DNA from: Variovorax sp. WS11
GTDB lineage: Bacteria; Pseudomonadota; Gammaproteobacteria; Burkholderiales; Burkholderiaceae_C
Reading direction: 5' to 3'
Length of the DNA stretch: 64,000 bases
Assembly (NCBI RefSeq): GCF_010499245.1
Contig: NZ_JAAGOW010000001.1
Coordinates: 2,852,001 to 2,916,000, forward strand
Both the position numbers and the translations under genes were made by a program. Each line of letters starts with the position of its first letter. Within the stretch, counting starts at the first letter, position 1. Below the pieces are notes generated by a model. It ran no database searches and was not told the origin of the DNA. It worked only from the letters and a program-made list of their open reading frames with translations. Below are positions 19,547 through 31,527 of this stretch, one piece after another.

Positions 19547-21020
19547 GAGCCTGTCAAAAATTTTGTGTTCGAGGCATAGCATGACGACCAGGAGCATGTA
19601 TGCCAGTAAGCAAGACGAAGATGAAGAACGCGGCGATCGCCGCCAAGATGGCGGCGCTGCCGTCGATTCCGAAGGAGTTGATTGACCAGTTCGTCACCGG
19701 CCCCATGACCGGTGACGCAGTCAATGAGGCGACGGCCGCGTTCAAGAAGGCGCTGATCGAGCGCGCCCTGGGTGCCGAGATGTCGCACCACCTGGGCTAC
19801 CCGAGCGGCGCGAGCAAGCCCGAGGCCAGCGGTGGCAATCAGCGCAATGGCAGGAGTGCCAAGACGGTTTTGGCCGGTGACGGGCCACTTCGCATCGAGG
19901 TGCCGCGCGACCGCGAGGGCTCCTTCGAGCCAGTGCTCATCCCAAAGCACGAACGCCGGTTCACCGGCTTCGACGACAAGATCGTGGCCATGTACGCGCG
20001 CGGCATGACCATGCGCGAGATCCAGGGCTTCTTGATGGAGAGCTACGCGGTGGAGGTGTCGCCCGAGTTCATCAGCTCGGTCACCGACGCCGTCATGGCC
20101 GAGGTCGGAGCCTGGCAGGCCCGGCCGCTGGAGCCGATGTACCCGGTGGTCTTTTTCGACGCCTTGCGCGTGAAGATCAAAGAAGACGCGGTGGTGCGCA
20201 ACAAGGCCATCTACTTGGCCTTGGGGGTGCTGCCCGATGGCACGCGCGACATCCTCGGCCTGTGGATCGAAGGCACCGAGGGCGCCAAGTTCTGGATGAA
20301 GGTATTCAACGACCTGAAGACCCGCGGCGTGGGTGACATCCTCATCGCCGTCACCGATGGCTTGAAGGGCATGCCCGAGGCGCTGGCGGCGGTGTATCCG
20401 GCTACCACGTTGCAGACCTGCATCGTGCACCTGATACGCAACTCGCTGGACTACGCGAGCTGGAAGGACCGCAAGCTGCTGGCCGCGGCGATCAAGCCAA
20501 TCTACACGGCCGCGAGCGCCGAAGCGGCCGAGGCCGAACTCGATGCCTTTGCTCAAGGCCCCTGGGGTATCAAGTTCCCGACCGTGGTCGCGGCTTGGCG
20601 CCGTGCGTGGGATCGGGTGATTCCGTTCTTCGCGTTTCCGCCGTCCATCCGCCGGGTGATCTACACGACCAATGCCATCGAGAGCATCAACGCGCAGTTG
20701 CGCAAGATCATCAAGTCGCGCGGCCACTTCCCCAGTGATGACGCGGCCTCCAAGCTGATCTGGCTGGCGTTGCGCAACATCACGACCGACTGGGGGCGCG
20801 CGGCGCACAATTGGAAGGAGGCGATGAATCAATTCGCGATCCTCTACGAAGAGCGCTTCACGCACGCGGCCCAAGGCAACGCAAAATCAGGAGGTTGAAC
20901 CATGAATACATGGCTCAACCGGGGCGCCTCCGGCGGCCTGGCGGGGGCCTGAAGACATAAGAAAAAACAATCGAGAACAAATCAATCAACCGGCCTCGAA
21001 CACAAAAATCCTGACAACTC
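19547..21020 (+). mobile_element. IS256-family insertion sequence
   Basis: 1474 bp flanked by the direct repeat CCCTTCGTG (19538-19546 and 21021-21029), a 9-bp duplication of the length usual for IS256. Imperfect terminal inverted repeats share TTTTGTGTTCGAGGC and TGTCA. It carries one transposase gene and is inserted in the coding sequence of an IS110 transposase, so it arrived later. Confidence 0.93.
19600..20898 (+). CDS. IS256-family transposase
   Basis: 432 residues, full length for the mutator/IS256 family. Catalytic DDE residues fit VVFFDALRVKI (Asp), VTDGLKGM (Asp) and IYTTNAIESINAQLRK (Glu); LQTCIVHLIRNSL is another family hallmark. The ATG at 19600 follows AGGAGC. No frameshift or stop is seen, so the element may be active. 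Confidence 0.95.
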   Translation: MPVSKTKMKNAAIAAKMAALPSIPKELIDQFVTGPMTGDAVNEATAAFKKALIERALGAEMSHHLGYPSGASKPEASGGNQRNGRSAKTVLAGDGPLRIEVPRDREGSFEPVLIPKHERRFTGFDDKIVAMYARGMTMREIQGFLMESYAVEVSPEFISSVTDAVMAEVGAWQARPLEPMYPVVFFDALRVKIKEDAVVRNKAIYLALGVLPDGTRDILGLWIEGTEGAKFWMKVFNDLKTRGVGDILIAVTDGLKGMPEALAAVYPATTLQTCIVHLIRNSLDYASWKDRKLLAAAIKPIYTAASAEAAEAELDAFAQGPWGIKFPTVVAAWRRAWDRVIPFFAFPPSIRRVIYTTNAIESINAQLRKIIKSRGHFPSDDAASKLIWLALRNITTDWGRAAHNWKEAMNQFAILYEERFTHAAQGNAKSGG

Positions 21021-22055
21021 CCCTTCGTGCGTCGCGTGGTCATTGCCAACCCCCTCCAAGTGCGAGCGATCGCCTGGGCCAAGGTCAAGACAGACAAGAT
21101 CGACGCTGCGACCCTCGCGCGTCTCCATGCGGCGCAGTTCCTGCCAGAGGTCTGGATGCCTCCCGAGGACGTCGAACTACAACGGAGGGTCATCGCTGAG
21201 CGCACGCAGCTGGTCGGCCAGATGACGCGGCTCAAGAACCGCATTCAGTCCATCCTTCATGCCAACCTCGTCCCGAAGGAGACCGGCCACATCTTCAGCA
21301 AGCGGGGCCGGGCACGGCTCGAAGCCCTGCCTCTTCCTGCTGACCAGATGCGGATGGCGTTGCGTCATCACGATGAACTCGGCCGCCTCGCCGCCGAATT
21401 GGCCATCATCGACCGAGACGTGGCACAGCGTGCGCTTGCCGATCCCAACGTCAAGCGCTTGATGACCATCGGCGGCGTCGACGCCATCGTCGCAGCCAGT
21501 GTGCTGGCTGCCGTCGGCGACATCCGACGGTTCTCCAGCCCTGAGAAGCTGGTCAGCTACCTTGGGCTGAACCCCTCGGTGCATCAATCCGGGGACCATC
21601 CGGCGTACCACGGCCACATCACTCATCAGGGGCGAGGACACGCCCGCGGCATGCTGGTCGAGGCAGCATGGTCGCTCGCCTCGAGCACTGGGCCGCTGAG
21701 CGCGTTCTTTCATCGAATCAGCGTCAAGCGGTGCAAGTCAGTCGCTGCGATCGCGACGGCGCGCAAGCTGGCCGTGCTCATCTGGCACATGCTGACCAAG
21801 CAGCAAGACTATGTGTGGACGCGGCCCGCTCTGCTGCAATACAAGATTCGGCGACTTGAGCTCATGGCTGGTCACACATCGCGCCGCGGCGGGAACAAGC
21901 CGGGCCCGGCGCGCGACTACAGCGTGAAGGCCATTCGCGACCAGGAGCGCGCGCGACTTGCATCCGCGGAACAGGACTACCGCCGATTCGTCGCCGGTTG
22001 GCAAGAGCGTCCTCCCACCAAGAGAAGACCTGCTTCTCAGGAAGGAGATTGCTAA

Positions 22056-22572
22056 GCCTCTTGTCAAATGCATCCGTGTCGATTCTCTCGTCAAACTCCG
22101 CGCCAGAGTGGTCGATCTAGCCTGTTGTTTTAGCTTTGCTGGTACTGGCCGAGTGCGAATTCTGTCCCCTATATTCATCGGCAAGGAATTTTCGGCGAAC
22201 TTGTCCATGAACTCGAGGGATGGATTTGAATGAGACTTTTCGCTAGAGTCAAATTCAGGTGCTTCGGTGATCGTCTTTGTCGGTCGTTCTGTTTTTGTTG
22301 GTTTTTTGGGTCGCGGGGCGGAATCTGAGGCGCCAAGATTTTTCAGAACCAATTTTGGAATTGCGTCTGTCAGACGTTTTTTTCTGCCTTTTTCCTTTCG
22401 TCGCTTTGTGCTGTTTGAGAGGGGTTGCGCTGAATTTTCGAATGAAAATTCGAAACTGAAGTTCTATTTGACATGATTGGATATTTTGGTGACTTGTGAA
22501 GTAAATTTTCGAATCAAAGCAAATTCAAGTGAAATAACATGACAACATTGCTGAAATGAAGTGCTTAGAGAA
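22056..22572. other. low-GC gap right of the IS110 element
   Basis: Markedly AT-rich compared with its surroundings. It holds the right flank of the IS110 element and, on the minus strand, an open Lys/Arg-rich frame (about 22465 down to 22100) without an ATG, which includes PKKPTKTERPTKTI and NPSLEFMDKFAENS. That may be part of a foreign gene cut by the IS110; its partner could be the tail seen at 18936-19080. No complete gene can be supported. Confidence 0.4.
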
Positions 22573-22690
22573 ATGACGGAGATCTGCTGCATGCAGAAGC
22601 AAGTTTCCTTTGCGTACTTGCCTAAAGCCGCCATCCGGGTGCGGCGGATGGTGGTGGCCGTGTTGGAGTTTGCCAGAGGCCGTTCCACAA
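22573..22690 (+). pseudogene. decayed duplicate of the hutG 3' end
   Basis: Translates to a degenerate version of the last 40 residues of HutG: FAYLPKAAIRVRRMVVAVLEF here against FAYLPETAIRVQPVVRRMVEEVLEF in hutG. At DNA level GTGTTGGAGTTTG, GCGGCGGATGGTGG and TTTGCGTAC are shared; a short in-frame deletion and many substitutions separate them. It lies on the same strand as hutG about 3.7 kb downstream, so the IS-containing segment is bracketed by direct copies of the hutG end. Confidence 0.75.
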
Positions 22691-22766
22691 CGCCCATTCT
22701 GTTCAGGCTAATGCGCACTCTTCATGAAAAATTTCGATTTGGCCGTTGTATTTGAGGGTGGACGCT

Positions 22767-24212
22767 TCATTGAGAATTGAGGGTTATCAAGATATTCAAT
22801 CTAAGGCTCTCGAGTCCGTTACGCACGGCGAAAGAGGTCTTGGCGCTTTCAATGCGGGAAATATTAGCTTCCATCCTGCCTTGATCTATTCGAGACAAGT
22901 GAGCGCCGAGCGCGTTGTACAGGGCTCTTAGTTGCCCAGGTCTCTCCTCCTCCGGAAGCGCGTTCAAAGTGCTCGCATGGGTACTGACCTCCGGATGCGA
23001 ATTATTCGGATTGACAAGAAGGCCATCGGCAGCGTAATAGAGAATGTTCAGAACTCTGCTCGAAATACTTGCGGTGGCGCTTTTATTTTCTTCAATCAGC
23101 GCTTTGATGTTTAACACAAGCGCAACTCTAACTGGCTCGTTAGCAGCAACTCTGGCGGCTTTAGCTGCTTCTTCAACAACTCTAGCTGCGTGTTGAGCAG
23201 CCAAGGCTGCAGCTTTTATTTTTTTCTTGGTAACTGACAGATCTTTTGCTGCTGTGCGGAGAAATTCTTTTCCTTCTGGTCGATTGTTAATCTTCACGAA
23301 TTTTTCGAGCTCGAGGACCTGATCTGCCACTTCTGTCAAGTCTTCTGTGTGCTCAGGTGTTGACACAGTTGGCGTAGTAGCTACTGGTTTTTCAGCCGAC
23401 TCAGTAGATGGCGACATGGCGTCAACAAATCCCAGGTGAGCCATATCGGCGTTCAGTTCGTTTAAAAGACCAATTGTTTCCAAGTCCGCATCTAGTTGAC
23501 CCTCGTTCCCCGTGCCGTCGGAGGTGTCGGCGATGGAACGCTTGCGCACTGCCTCTGGCCCTTCGGGCATCGTGATGGAGCCTTCGCCGTAGGCGTCGGC
23601 GTCGTGTGACGTCACTTCGATTGGGATTGCGCTGTTGATCGTGCGCCGCGCTCCCAGTGCTCGCACGCTACTGCGTGTCTTTTCTCTTTTGATGACTTCG
23701 AACAATTGTCGTGCAGGTGGTTTGGCTGCTTTTTTTTCTGTTCCAGAGTCGTTCTCCGGCTGTACGAGCTGTTGAGATGAGGTTATGACGTTCTTGTCTT
23801 GGCTCATCGTGAGCTCGCCTTCGCTAGAGGAGGATCGCGGCGCAATTTCCTCATCGAGGGTGGCGAGACCCTGAATGTCAGATTTAGGCAAATCAGGCGA
23901 GGGCGAATTCGGATATGGAGCAAGGTATTCGTCGAGATTTATGCTCTCGCTGTAACTAATTTCTTCATCTCTGTTGGCTGCGAGCTGAGTCGCTAGATCC
24001 ACCGGACGCTGAACCCGTGGCGATACTACATGCATGTTCGCCGGCAGCACCGGTTTCCATGTGGCAATGGGCTTCGGGATAATGTCTGGCAGTGGCTGTC
24101 GGGTTGTTTTCTCTTTCTTGCTTGGCTTGTTCGATAAATCACCTGATTTAGGAACACTTTTGATCCGGAAGACGCTCTTGCGCGTATCAGTTGATTTGGA
24201 TGGGGTGCTCAC
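22767..24212 (-). CDS. 481-residue protein of unknown function, candidate T3SS substrate
   Basis: Not recognised. Residues 1-75 are Ser/Lys/Pro-rich and probably disordered, 75-300 acidic with Ser/Thr-rich stretches, and about 300-481 likely helical (ALAAQHAARVVEEAAKAARV, LRALYNALGAHLSRIDQGR). No signal peptide or membrane segment. GTG start preceded by GAGGAG at good spacing. Base composition is much more AT-rich than the neighbours, which suggests acquisition by transfer. It is transcribed in the same direction as the CesT-like gene 184 bases upstream. A Ser-rich disordered N-terminus plus an adjacent chaperone gene fits a T3SS effector, but that remains inference. Confidence 0.65.
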   Translation of the reverse strand: MSTPSKSTDTRKSVFRIKSVPKSGDLSNKPSKKEKTTRQPLPDIIPKPIATWKPVLPANMHVVSPRVQRPVDLATQLAANRDEEISYSESINLDEYLAPYPNSPSPDLPKSDIQGLATLDEEIAPRSSSSEGELTMSQDKNVITSSQQLVQPENDSGTEKKAAKPPARQLFEVIKREKTRSSVRALGARRTINSAIPIEVTSHDADAYGEGSITMPEGPEAVRKRSIADTSDGTGNEGQLDADLETIGLLNELNADMAHLGFVDAMSPSTESAEKPVATTPTVSTPEHTEDLTEVADQVLELEKFVKINNRPEGKEFLRTAAKDLSVTKKKIKAAALAAQHAARVVEEAAKAARVAANEPVRVALVLNIKALIEENKSATASISSRVLNILYYAADGLLVNPNNSHPEVSTHASTLNALPEEERPGQLRALYNALGAHLSRIDQGRMEANISRIESAKTSFAVRNGLESLRLNILITLNSQ

Positions 24213-24334
24213 GAATAAACTCCTCGAGATATTTCAATAATTTGAATGGGAAAGCGGAGCAATGCCTGTTTTAGGACTGCATGTCGTGGTCGAAACAACT
24301 TGGTCAGCCTTTTTTTGTTGGACATAGAGTATTT

Positions 24335-24376
24335 GGGTTGGTGGTTGGTGGTTGGTGGTTGGTGTTGGTGGTTGTT
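24335..24376 (+). repeat. short tandem repeat of TGGTTGG
   Basis: About four perfect 7-bp units (TGGTTGG) followed by two degenerate ones, in the gap between the CesT-like gene (stop at 24396) and the 481-residue gene (start 24212). On the transcribed minus strand it reads as CCAACCA repeats. Such tracts can change length by slippage. Confidence 0.85.
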
Positions 24377-24395
24377 GATTGACCAAAATTACCGT

Positions 24396-24839
24396 TCAAG
24401 CCAGCACGCTGGTCAGCAAGACGCCATGGCCCTCCGACGCACGCAGGCCGATCACCTCCCGCGCCGTCTTGGTTTCCTCCAGGTGAAAACGAAGCATCTC
24501 CGCCACGAATTCGCCATCGAGCGCTTCGTCGTCGCGAAGCTCGCCGCAAAAAAGCGCGCGCGACGAGCCGGCGTTGAATGCGTAGGCGCCTCGGAGCGTT
24601 CCGTGCGTGCGCAGGTTGAGCTGCAGGAGCTGCTCGCAAACCTCGGCGCGCTCGTGCGAGTCGGTGTCGCCCAAGTCGATGTAGAAGAAGAGCGCGTCGC
24701 CGTCTTCCGTGTCATCGAAGTCCATGAGGACTTCGACCTCGTCGATCGAGAGTGAGTAGCGCCCGTCCTGCTTCGAAGGATCGACATGCAATGCACGGGC
24801 GGCGGCTTCGCAGATGCCGTTGAATTGGCTTTGGTTCAT
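24396..24839 (-). CDS. CesT-type T3SS chaperone (copy C)
   Basis: 147 residues: [17 protein letters not shown], then [61 protein letters not shown], and a C-terminal helix region. This is the CesT/Tir chaperone pattern, only distantly like copies A and B. Start ATG at 24839 with AGGAACTCC upstream; an open frame extends much further but overlaps metH on the other strand. It is divergent from metH and lies upstream of the 481-residue gene, the probable client. GC-rich, unlike that client. Confidence 0.72.
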   Translation of the reverse strand: MNQSQFNGICEAAARALHVDPSKQDGRYSLSIDEVEVLMDFDDTEDGDALFFYIDLGDTDSHERAEVCEQLLQLNLRTHGTLRGAYAFNAGSSRALFCGELRDDEALDGEFVAEMLRFHLEETKTAREVIGLRASEGHGVLLTSVLA

Positions 24840-24927
24840 GGTGGAGTTCCTGATTGCGCCCTTGTCCTTGTCCACAGCGGACTCAGCAGCGCGCCTAAAT
24901 GCGTAACCCCTGGCGGCGGGTTGGTTC

Positions 24928-24971
24928 CATCCGTCCTTCGGAGGCGCAAGGCCAAGGCTCCGAAAGGGATG
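24928..24971 (+). promoter_or_regulatory. structured leader before metH (N-terminal half)
   Basis: CATCC/GGATG outer pairing encloses a CCTTCGGAG/CTCCGAAAGG stem with the loop GCGCAAGGCCAAGG, 25 bases before the metH start. It does not fit the SAH riboswitch found before the second metH half. It may be an RNA regulatory element or part of a leader terminator; no class is assigned. Confidence 0.35.
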
Positions 24972-24995
24972 TCGAGCCCTTCCTACAATCCCCCC

Positions 24996-26048
<1,053 letters not shown>

Positions 26049-26202
26049 GCGCGGCCAGCGGCCTGTAAAGGCCAGATGAAGAAGCTCTCCAAGGGTTATG
26101 GCGGTGCACCGCCACCCGAGCGGCTCCGTTGGGCGGGAAGGCCGTGGCCCAATGGCAACGCCTGGGCGCGCGGCCTGCCCTGAAGTTCATCAAGGAGGCA
26201 CC

Positions 26203-27129
26203 ATGAACAACAAGCTCGCACAACGCTGGATCGGCATCGGAACCCTCGCGCTCGCGCTGCCGATCGCCGCGGCGGCCCAGGAGGCCGTCGCCCGCAACAC
26301 CGTCAACCTCCGGGCGGGACCTTCGGGCGATTACCCGGTGGTGGCCCGGCTGGGCCCCGGCCAGCCCTTCGAGGTGCTGGGCTGCATCAGCGGCTACAGC
26401 TGGTGCGACGTGGTGCTGCCAGACGGCCTGCGCGGCTGGGTGTATGCCGGCGCCATCGACTACATCTACGACAACCGGCGCCTGCCCCTGGCGAGCTACG
26501 GCGCGACCATCGGCGTGCCGATCGTCGGCTTCACGATCGGCAACTACTGGGCCGACCACTACCGCGACCGGCCCTGGTACCGCGAGCAGCGCTGGTGGCA
26601 TGGTCATCGGCCGCCACCCCCGGTGGCGGGCTGGCGTCCGGTGCCGCCGCCGCGGCCGGACTGGCAGCCCCGGCCCTGGCATGACCGCGACTCGGGTTAC
26701 CAGCCGCGTCCGGGCCGGGGCTACCAGCCCCATCCGGACCCGGGCTTCCGGCCGCAGCCGGGTTGGCAGCAGCCGCCCGGGCAGCGCCCGCCACCGGATC
26801 ACGGGTTCCGGCCGCCGCGGCCCGATCGTGACGTTCGGCCGCCGCAGCCCGGCCCCGACTTCCGTCAGCCGCGGGCCGTTCCTGGGGTTATGCCGCCGCA
26901 GCCCGGCCCTGACCTTCGTCAGCCGAGGGCCATTCCCGGGGTGGTGCCGCCCCAGCACGCTCAGCCGCCGGGCGTGCAGCCAGGGGCTCGTCCGCCGCAG
27001 ATGCAGCATCCGGGACAGGCGGGCGGTCGTCCACCCGGGCCGGCGCCGGCCATGCCTGGGGCGGATATGCGGCAGCGGCAGATGGACCGGATCAACCGGC
27101 CGCCGTCGTCGTCGGACGATCGGCCTTAG
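26203..27129 (+). CDS. exported SH3-domain protein with Pro-rich tail
   Basis: 308 residues. Signal peptide (hydrophobic 9-24, ALPIAAAAQ), a bacterial SH3 domain at about 27-85 (NTVNLRAGPSGDYPVVARLGPGQPFEVLG, GWVYAGAI), a short glycine/valine hydrophobic stretch (SYGATIGVPIVGFTIGNYW), then about 190 residues rich in Pro, Arg, Gln and Gly with repeated units such as PQPGPDFRQPRAVPGV / [23 protein letters not shown] precedes the ATG. Probably binds the cell wall or periplasmic partners; function unknown. Confidence 0.82.
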   Translation: MNNKLAQRWIGIGTLALALPIAAAAQEAVARNTVNLRAGPSGDYPVVARLGPGQPFEVLGCISGYSWCDVVLPDGLRGWVYAGAIDYIYDNRRLPLASYGATIGVPIVGFTIGNYWADHYRDRPWYREQRWWHGHRPPPPVAGWRPVPPPRPDWQPRPWHDRDSGYQPRPGRGYQPHPDPGFRPQPGWQQPPGQRPPPDHGFRPPRPDRDVRPPQPGPDFRQPRAVPGVMPPQPGPDLRQPRAIPGVVPPQHAQPPGVQPGARPPQMQHPGQAGGRPPGPAPAMPGADMRQRQMDRINRPPSSSDDRP

Positions 27130-27177
27130 GGGGCGCGCAGGAGACCGTCATCATGTGGCGGTGGATGCGCCCGGTGC

Positions 27178-27211
27178 CCTCACCCCGGCCCTCTCCCAGG
27201 GGGAGAGGGAG
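27178..27211 (-). repeat. REP-like palindrome
   Basis: Inverted relative to the copy in hutI: the reverse complement reads CCCTCTCCCCCTGGGAGAGGG then CCGGGGTGAGGG. Lies in the 99-base gap between the convergent SH3 gene and the LysR gene, where it could form a hairpin that ends both transcripts. Confidence 0.75.
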
Positions 27212-27228
27212 TCATACACAAGGCAAAA

Positions 27229-28116
27229 CTAGTCCTTCTTGCGCGCGATCAGCGCCACGAAGCGCTGTGCGCCCAGGCCCAGCGGGCGCTCGCGCGACCA
27301 GACCACGTCCACCCACAGGTCCAGCCCGTTCGAGAGGTTCTCGAAGGGAATCTCCACCAGCGCCCCCGCCGCCACGTGCGGCCAGGCGAAGTTGCGCGGC
27401 AGCCAGCCCCAGCCCAGGCCGGCGGTGATCAGGCTCAGGGCGGCCAGCGCGTTGTCGGTGCGCCAGACGTGGCGCGCGAACTCGAAGCGTGGGTCGCGGG
27501 TGGCCAGGTCGCGGCCCGCCACCACGATCTGGCGGGTGGTCCGCAGATGGTCCTCGCGCAGGCGGCCGCCGGCGTCGGCCAGCACCGGGTGGGCGGGCGC
27601 GATCACGGCCACCATCATCTCGTTGGCCACTTCCTGAAAGGCCTCGCGCCCGTCCAGGCTGGGGCGCTCGAAGACCAGCGCCAGCTGCGCCCGGCCGCTG
27701 TGCAGCAGCGCCAGCGCATCGGCCTGCGGCGCGGCCAGCACTTCGACCTCCAGCTGCGGATATTCCTGCGCCAGCGTGGCCAGCGGTCCGCTCCAGGGCG
27801 CGGCCAGGAGCTCGGGTGCGATGGCCAGCGTCAGCCGGTTCTCCAGGCCCTGGGTCAGGGCCAGCGCCTGCACCTGCAACTGCTGGAGCTGGGCCGCCAG
27901 CAGCCGCGCCTGCGGCTCCAGCGAGCGCGCGGCGGCGGTGGGCTGGGGCTCGCGGCCGCTGCGATCGAACAGCGAGAGGTTCAGTTCCGCCTCGAGGTTG
28001 GCGATCGCCATGCTGACGGCCGAGGGCACGCGGTGCAGCGCCCGGGCAGCAGCCGAGAAGGAGCCGTGGTCGAGCACGGCCAGGAAGACCTCCACGTTGT
28101 CGCTGCTGAAGCTCAT
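27229..28116 (-). CDS. LysR-family regulator
   Basis: 295 residues: N-terminal winged helix (NVEVFLAVLDHGSFSAAARALHRVPSAVSMAIANLEAELNLSLFDR) and the LysR effector-binding fold (about 90-290). Divergent from the PACE efflux gene, with 96 bases between the starts. In Acinetobacter the LysR protein AceR controls the divergent PACE gene aceI, so this pair probably works in the same way; ligand unknown. Confidence 0.9.
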   Translation of the reverse strand: MSFSSDNVEVFLAVLDHGSFSAAARALHRVPSAVSMAIANLEAELNLSLFDRSGREPQPTAAARSLEPQARLLAAQLQQLQVQALALTQGLENRLTLAIAPELLAAPWSGPLATLAQEYPQLEVEVLAAPQADALALLHSGRAQLALVFERPSLDGREAFQEVANEMMVAVIAPAHPVLADAGGRLREDHLRTTRQIVVAGRDLATRDPRFEFARHVWRTDNALAALSLITAGLGWGWLPRNFAWPHVAAGALVEIPFENLSNGLDLWVDVVWSRERPLGLGAQRFVALIARKKD

Positions 28117-28212
28117 CGATCTGTCAATAAAACTGAAGGAAGGTGACTTCTTATATCAGTGATAAACACATAAAGTCGAGCCCAACGCAGCAACAAAAAC
28201 GGGAACGAATTC

Positions 28213-28650
28213 ATGCAAGGGCTCAAGCGCCGGATCGTCTACATCTCGCTCTACGAGGCCATCGCCATCGTCGCGGCCAGCGCCGGCCTGGCGCTGATGA
28301 CGGGGCAGAGCGCCGGCCATTCGGGCGTGGCCGCCGTGCTGGCCTCGGGCATCGCCATCCTCTGGAACCTCAGCTTCAATGCCCTCTTCGAGCGCTGGGA
28401 GTCGCGCCAGGCGGTGCGCGGCCGGAGCCTGCGCCGCCGTATCGCCCACGCGATCGGCTTCGAGGGTGGGCTGGTGGCCTTCCTGGTGCCGGTCTTCGCC
28501 TGGTGGCTGGACGTGAGCCTCTGGCAGGCGCTGGTGATGGACCTGGGCCTGGTGGTGTTCTTCCTCATCTACACCTTCGTCTTCAACTGGGCTTTCGACG
28601 GGATCTTCGGCCTGCCCGCCTCGGCGTCCGGCGCGGTGCAGCCGGCGTAA
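28213..28650 (+). CDS. PACE-family multidrug efflux transporter
   Basis: 145 residues with four membrane helices in two repeated pairs, as in the PACE (AceI) family. The four family motifs are visible: RRIVYISLYEA (1A), WNLSFNALFERWE (2A), RRIAHAIGFEGG (1B) and YTFVFNWAFDGIFG (2B). The membrane glutamates in motifs 1A and 1B are present. PACE proteins export biocides such as chlorhexidine and diamines such as putrescine with proton exchange. It lies between the two metH halves, divergent from its likely LysR regulator. Confidence 0.88.
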   Translation: MQGLKRRIVYISLYEAIAIVAASAGLALMTGQSAGHSGVAAVLASGIAILWNLSFNALFERWESRQAVRGRSLRRRIAHAIGFEGGLVAFLVPVFAWWLDVSLWQALVMDLGLVVFFLIYTFVFNWAFDGIFGLPASASGAVQPA

Positions 28651-28660
28651 AATCGCCGGC

Positions 28661-28748
28661 TCCCAAGGAGCGTTGCAGCGCGGCCCTCCCTTGTCGAGGG
28701 CGCCGCGTCAGGCTTGGGCTTCCATCTTCTGGAGTGCAACGACGCTCG
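28661..28748 (+). ncRNA. S-adenosylhomocysteine (SAH) riboswitch
   Basis: Upstream of the second metH half. GAGCGTTGCA (28668-28677) pairs with TGCAAC-GA-CGCTC (28735-28747); CCCAAG (28662-28667) pairs with CTTGGG (28713-28718) through the conserved CAGGCTTGGG segment; a local CCCTC/GAGGG hairpin lies between. These are the pieces of the SAH riboswitch, which senses S-adenosylhomocysteine and turns on genes of the methyl cycle (ahcY, metH). It ends 27 bases before the metH ATG, so it could control access to the ribosome-binding site. Confidence 0.85.
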
Positions 28749-28774
28749 CCTGATCCCCGTTCGCAGGTGAGCCC

Positions 28775-31526
<2,752 letters not shown>

Positions 31527-31527
<1 letters not shown>

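Larger units (their letters stand above)
19340..22055 (+). pseudogene. IS110-family transposase interrupted by IS256
   Basis: The first 69 codons (19340-19546) carry the DEDD start of IS110 transposases (VIGLDVHRNFAQVAILDGG, VVLEATGN). The rest resumes at 21030 with VKTDKIDAATLARL and the C-terminal IS110/IS116 domain (LMTIGGVDAIVAASVLAAVGD, LGLNPSVHQSGD, GRGHARGMLVEAAW). Removing the IS256 element and one copy of the 9-bp duplication CCCTTCGTG restores one open frame of about 410 residues. The ends of the IS110 element itself were not determined. Inactive in the present state. Confidence 0.9.
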
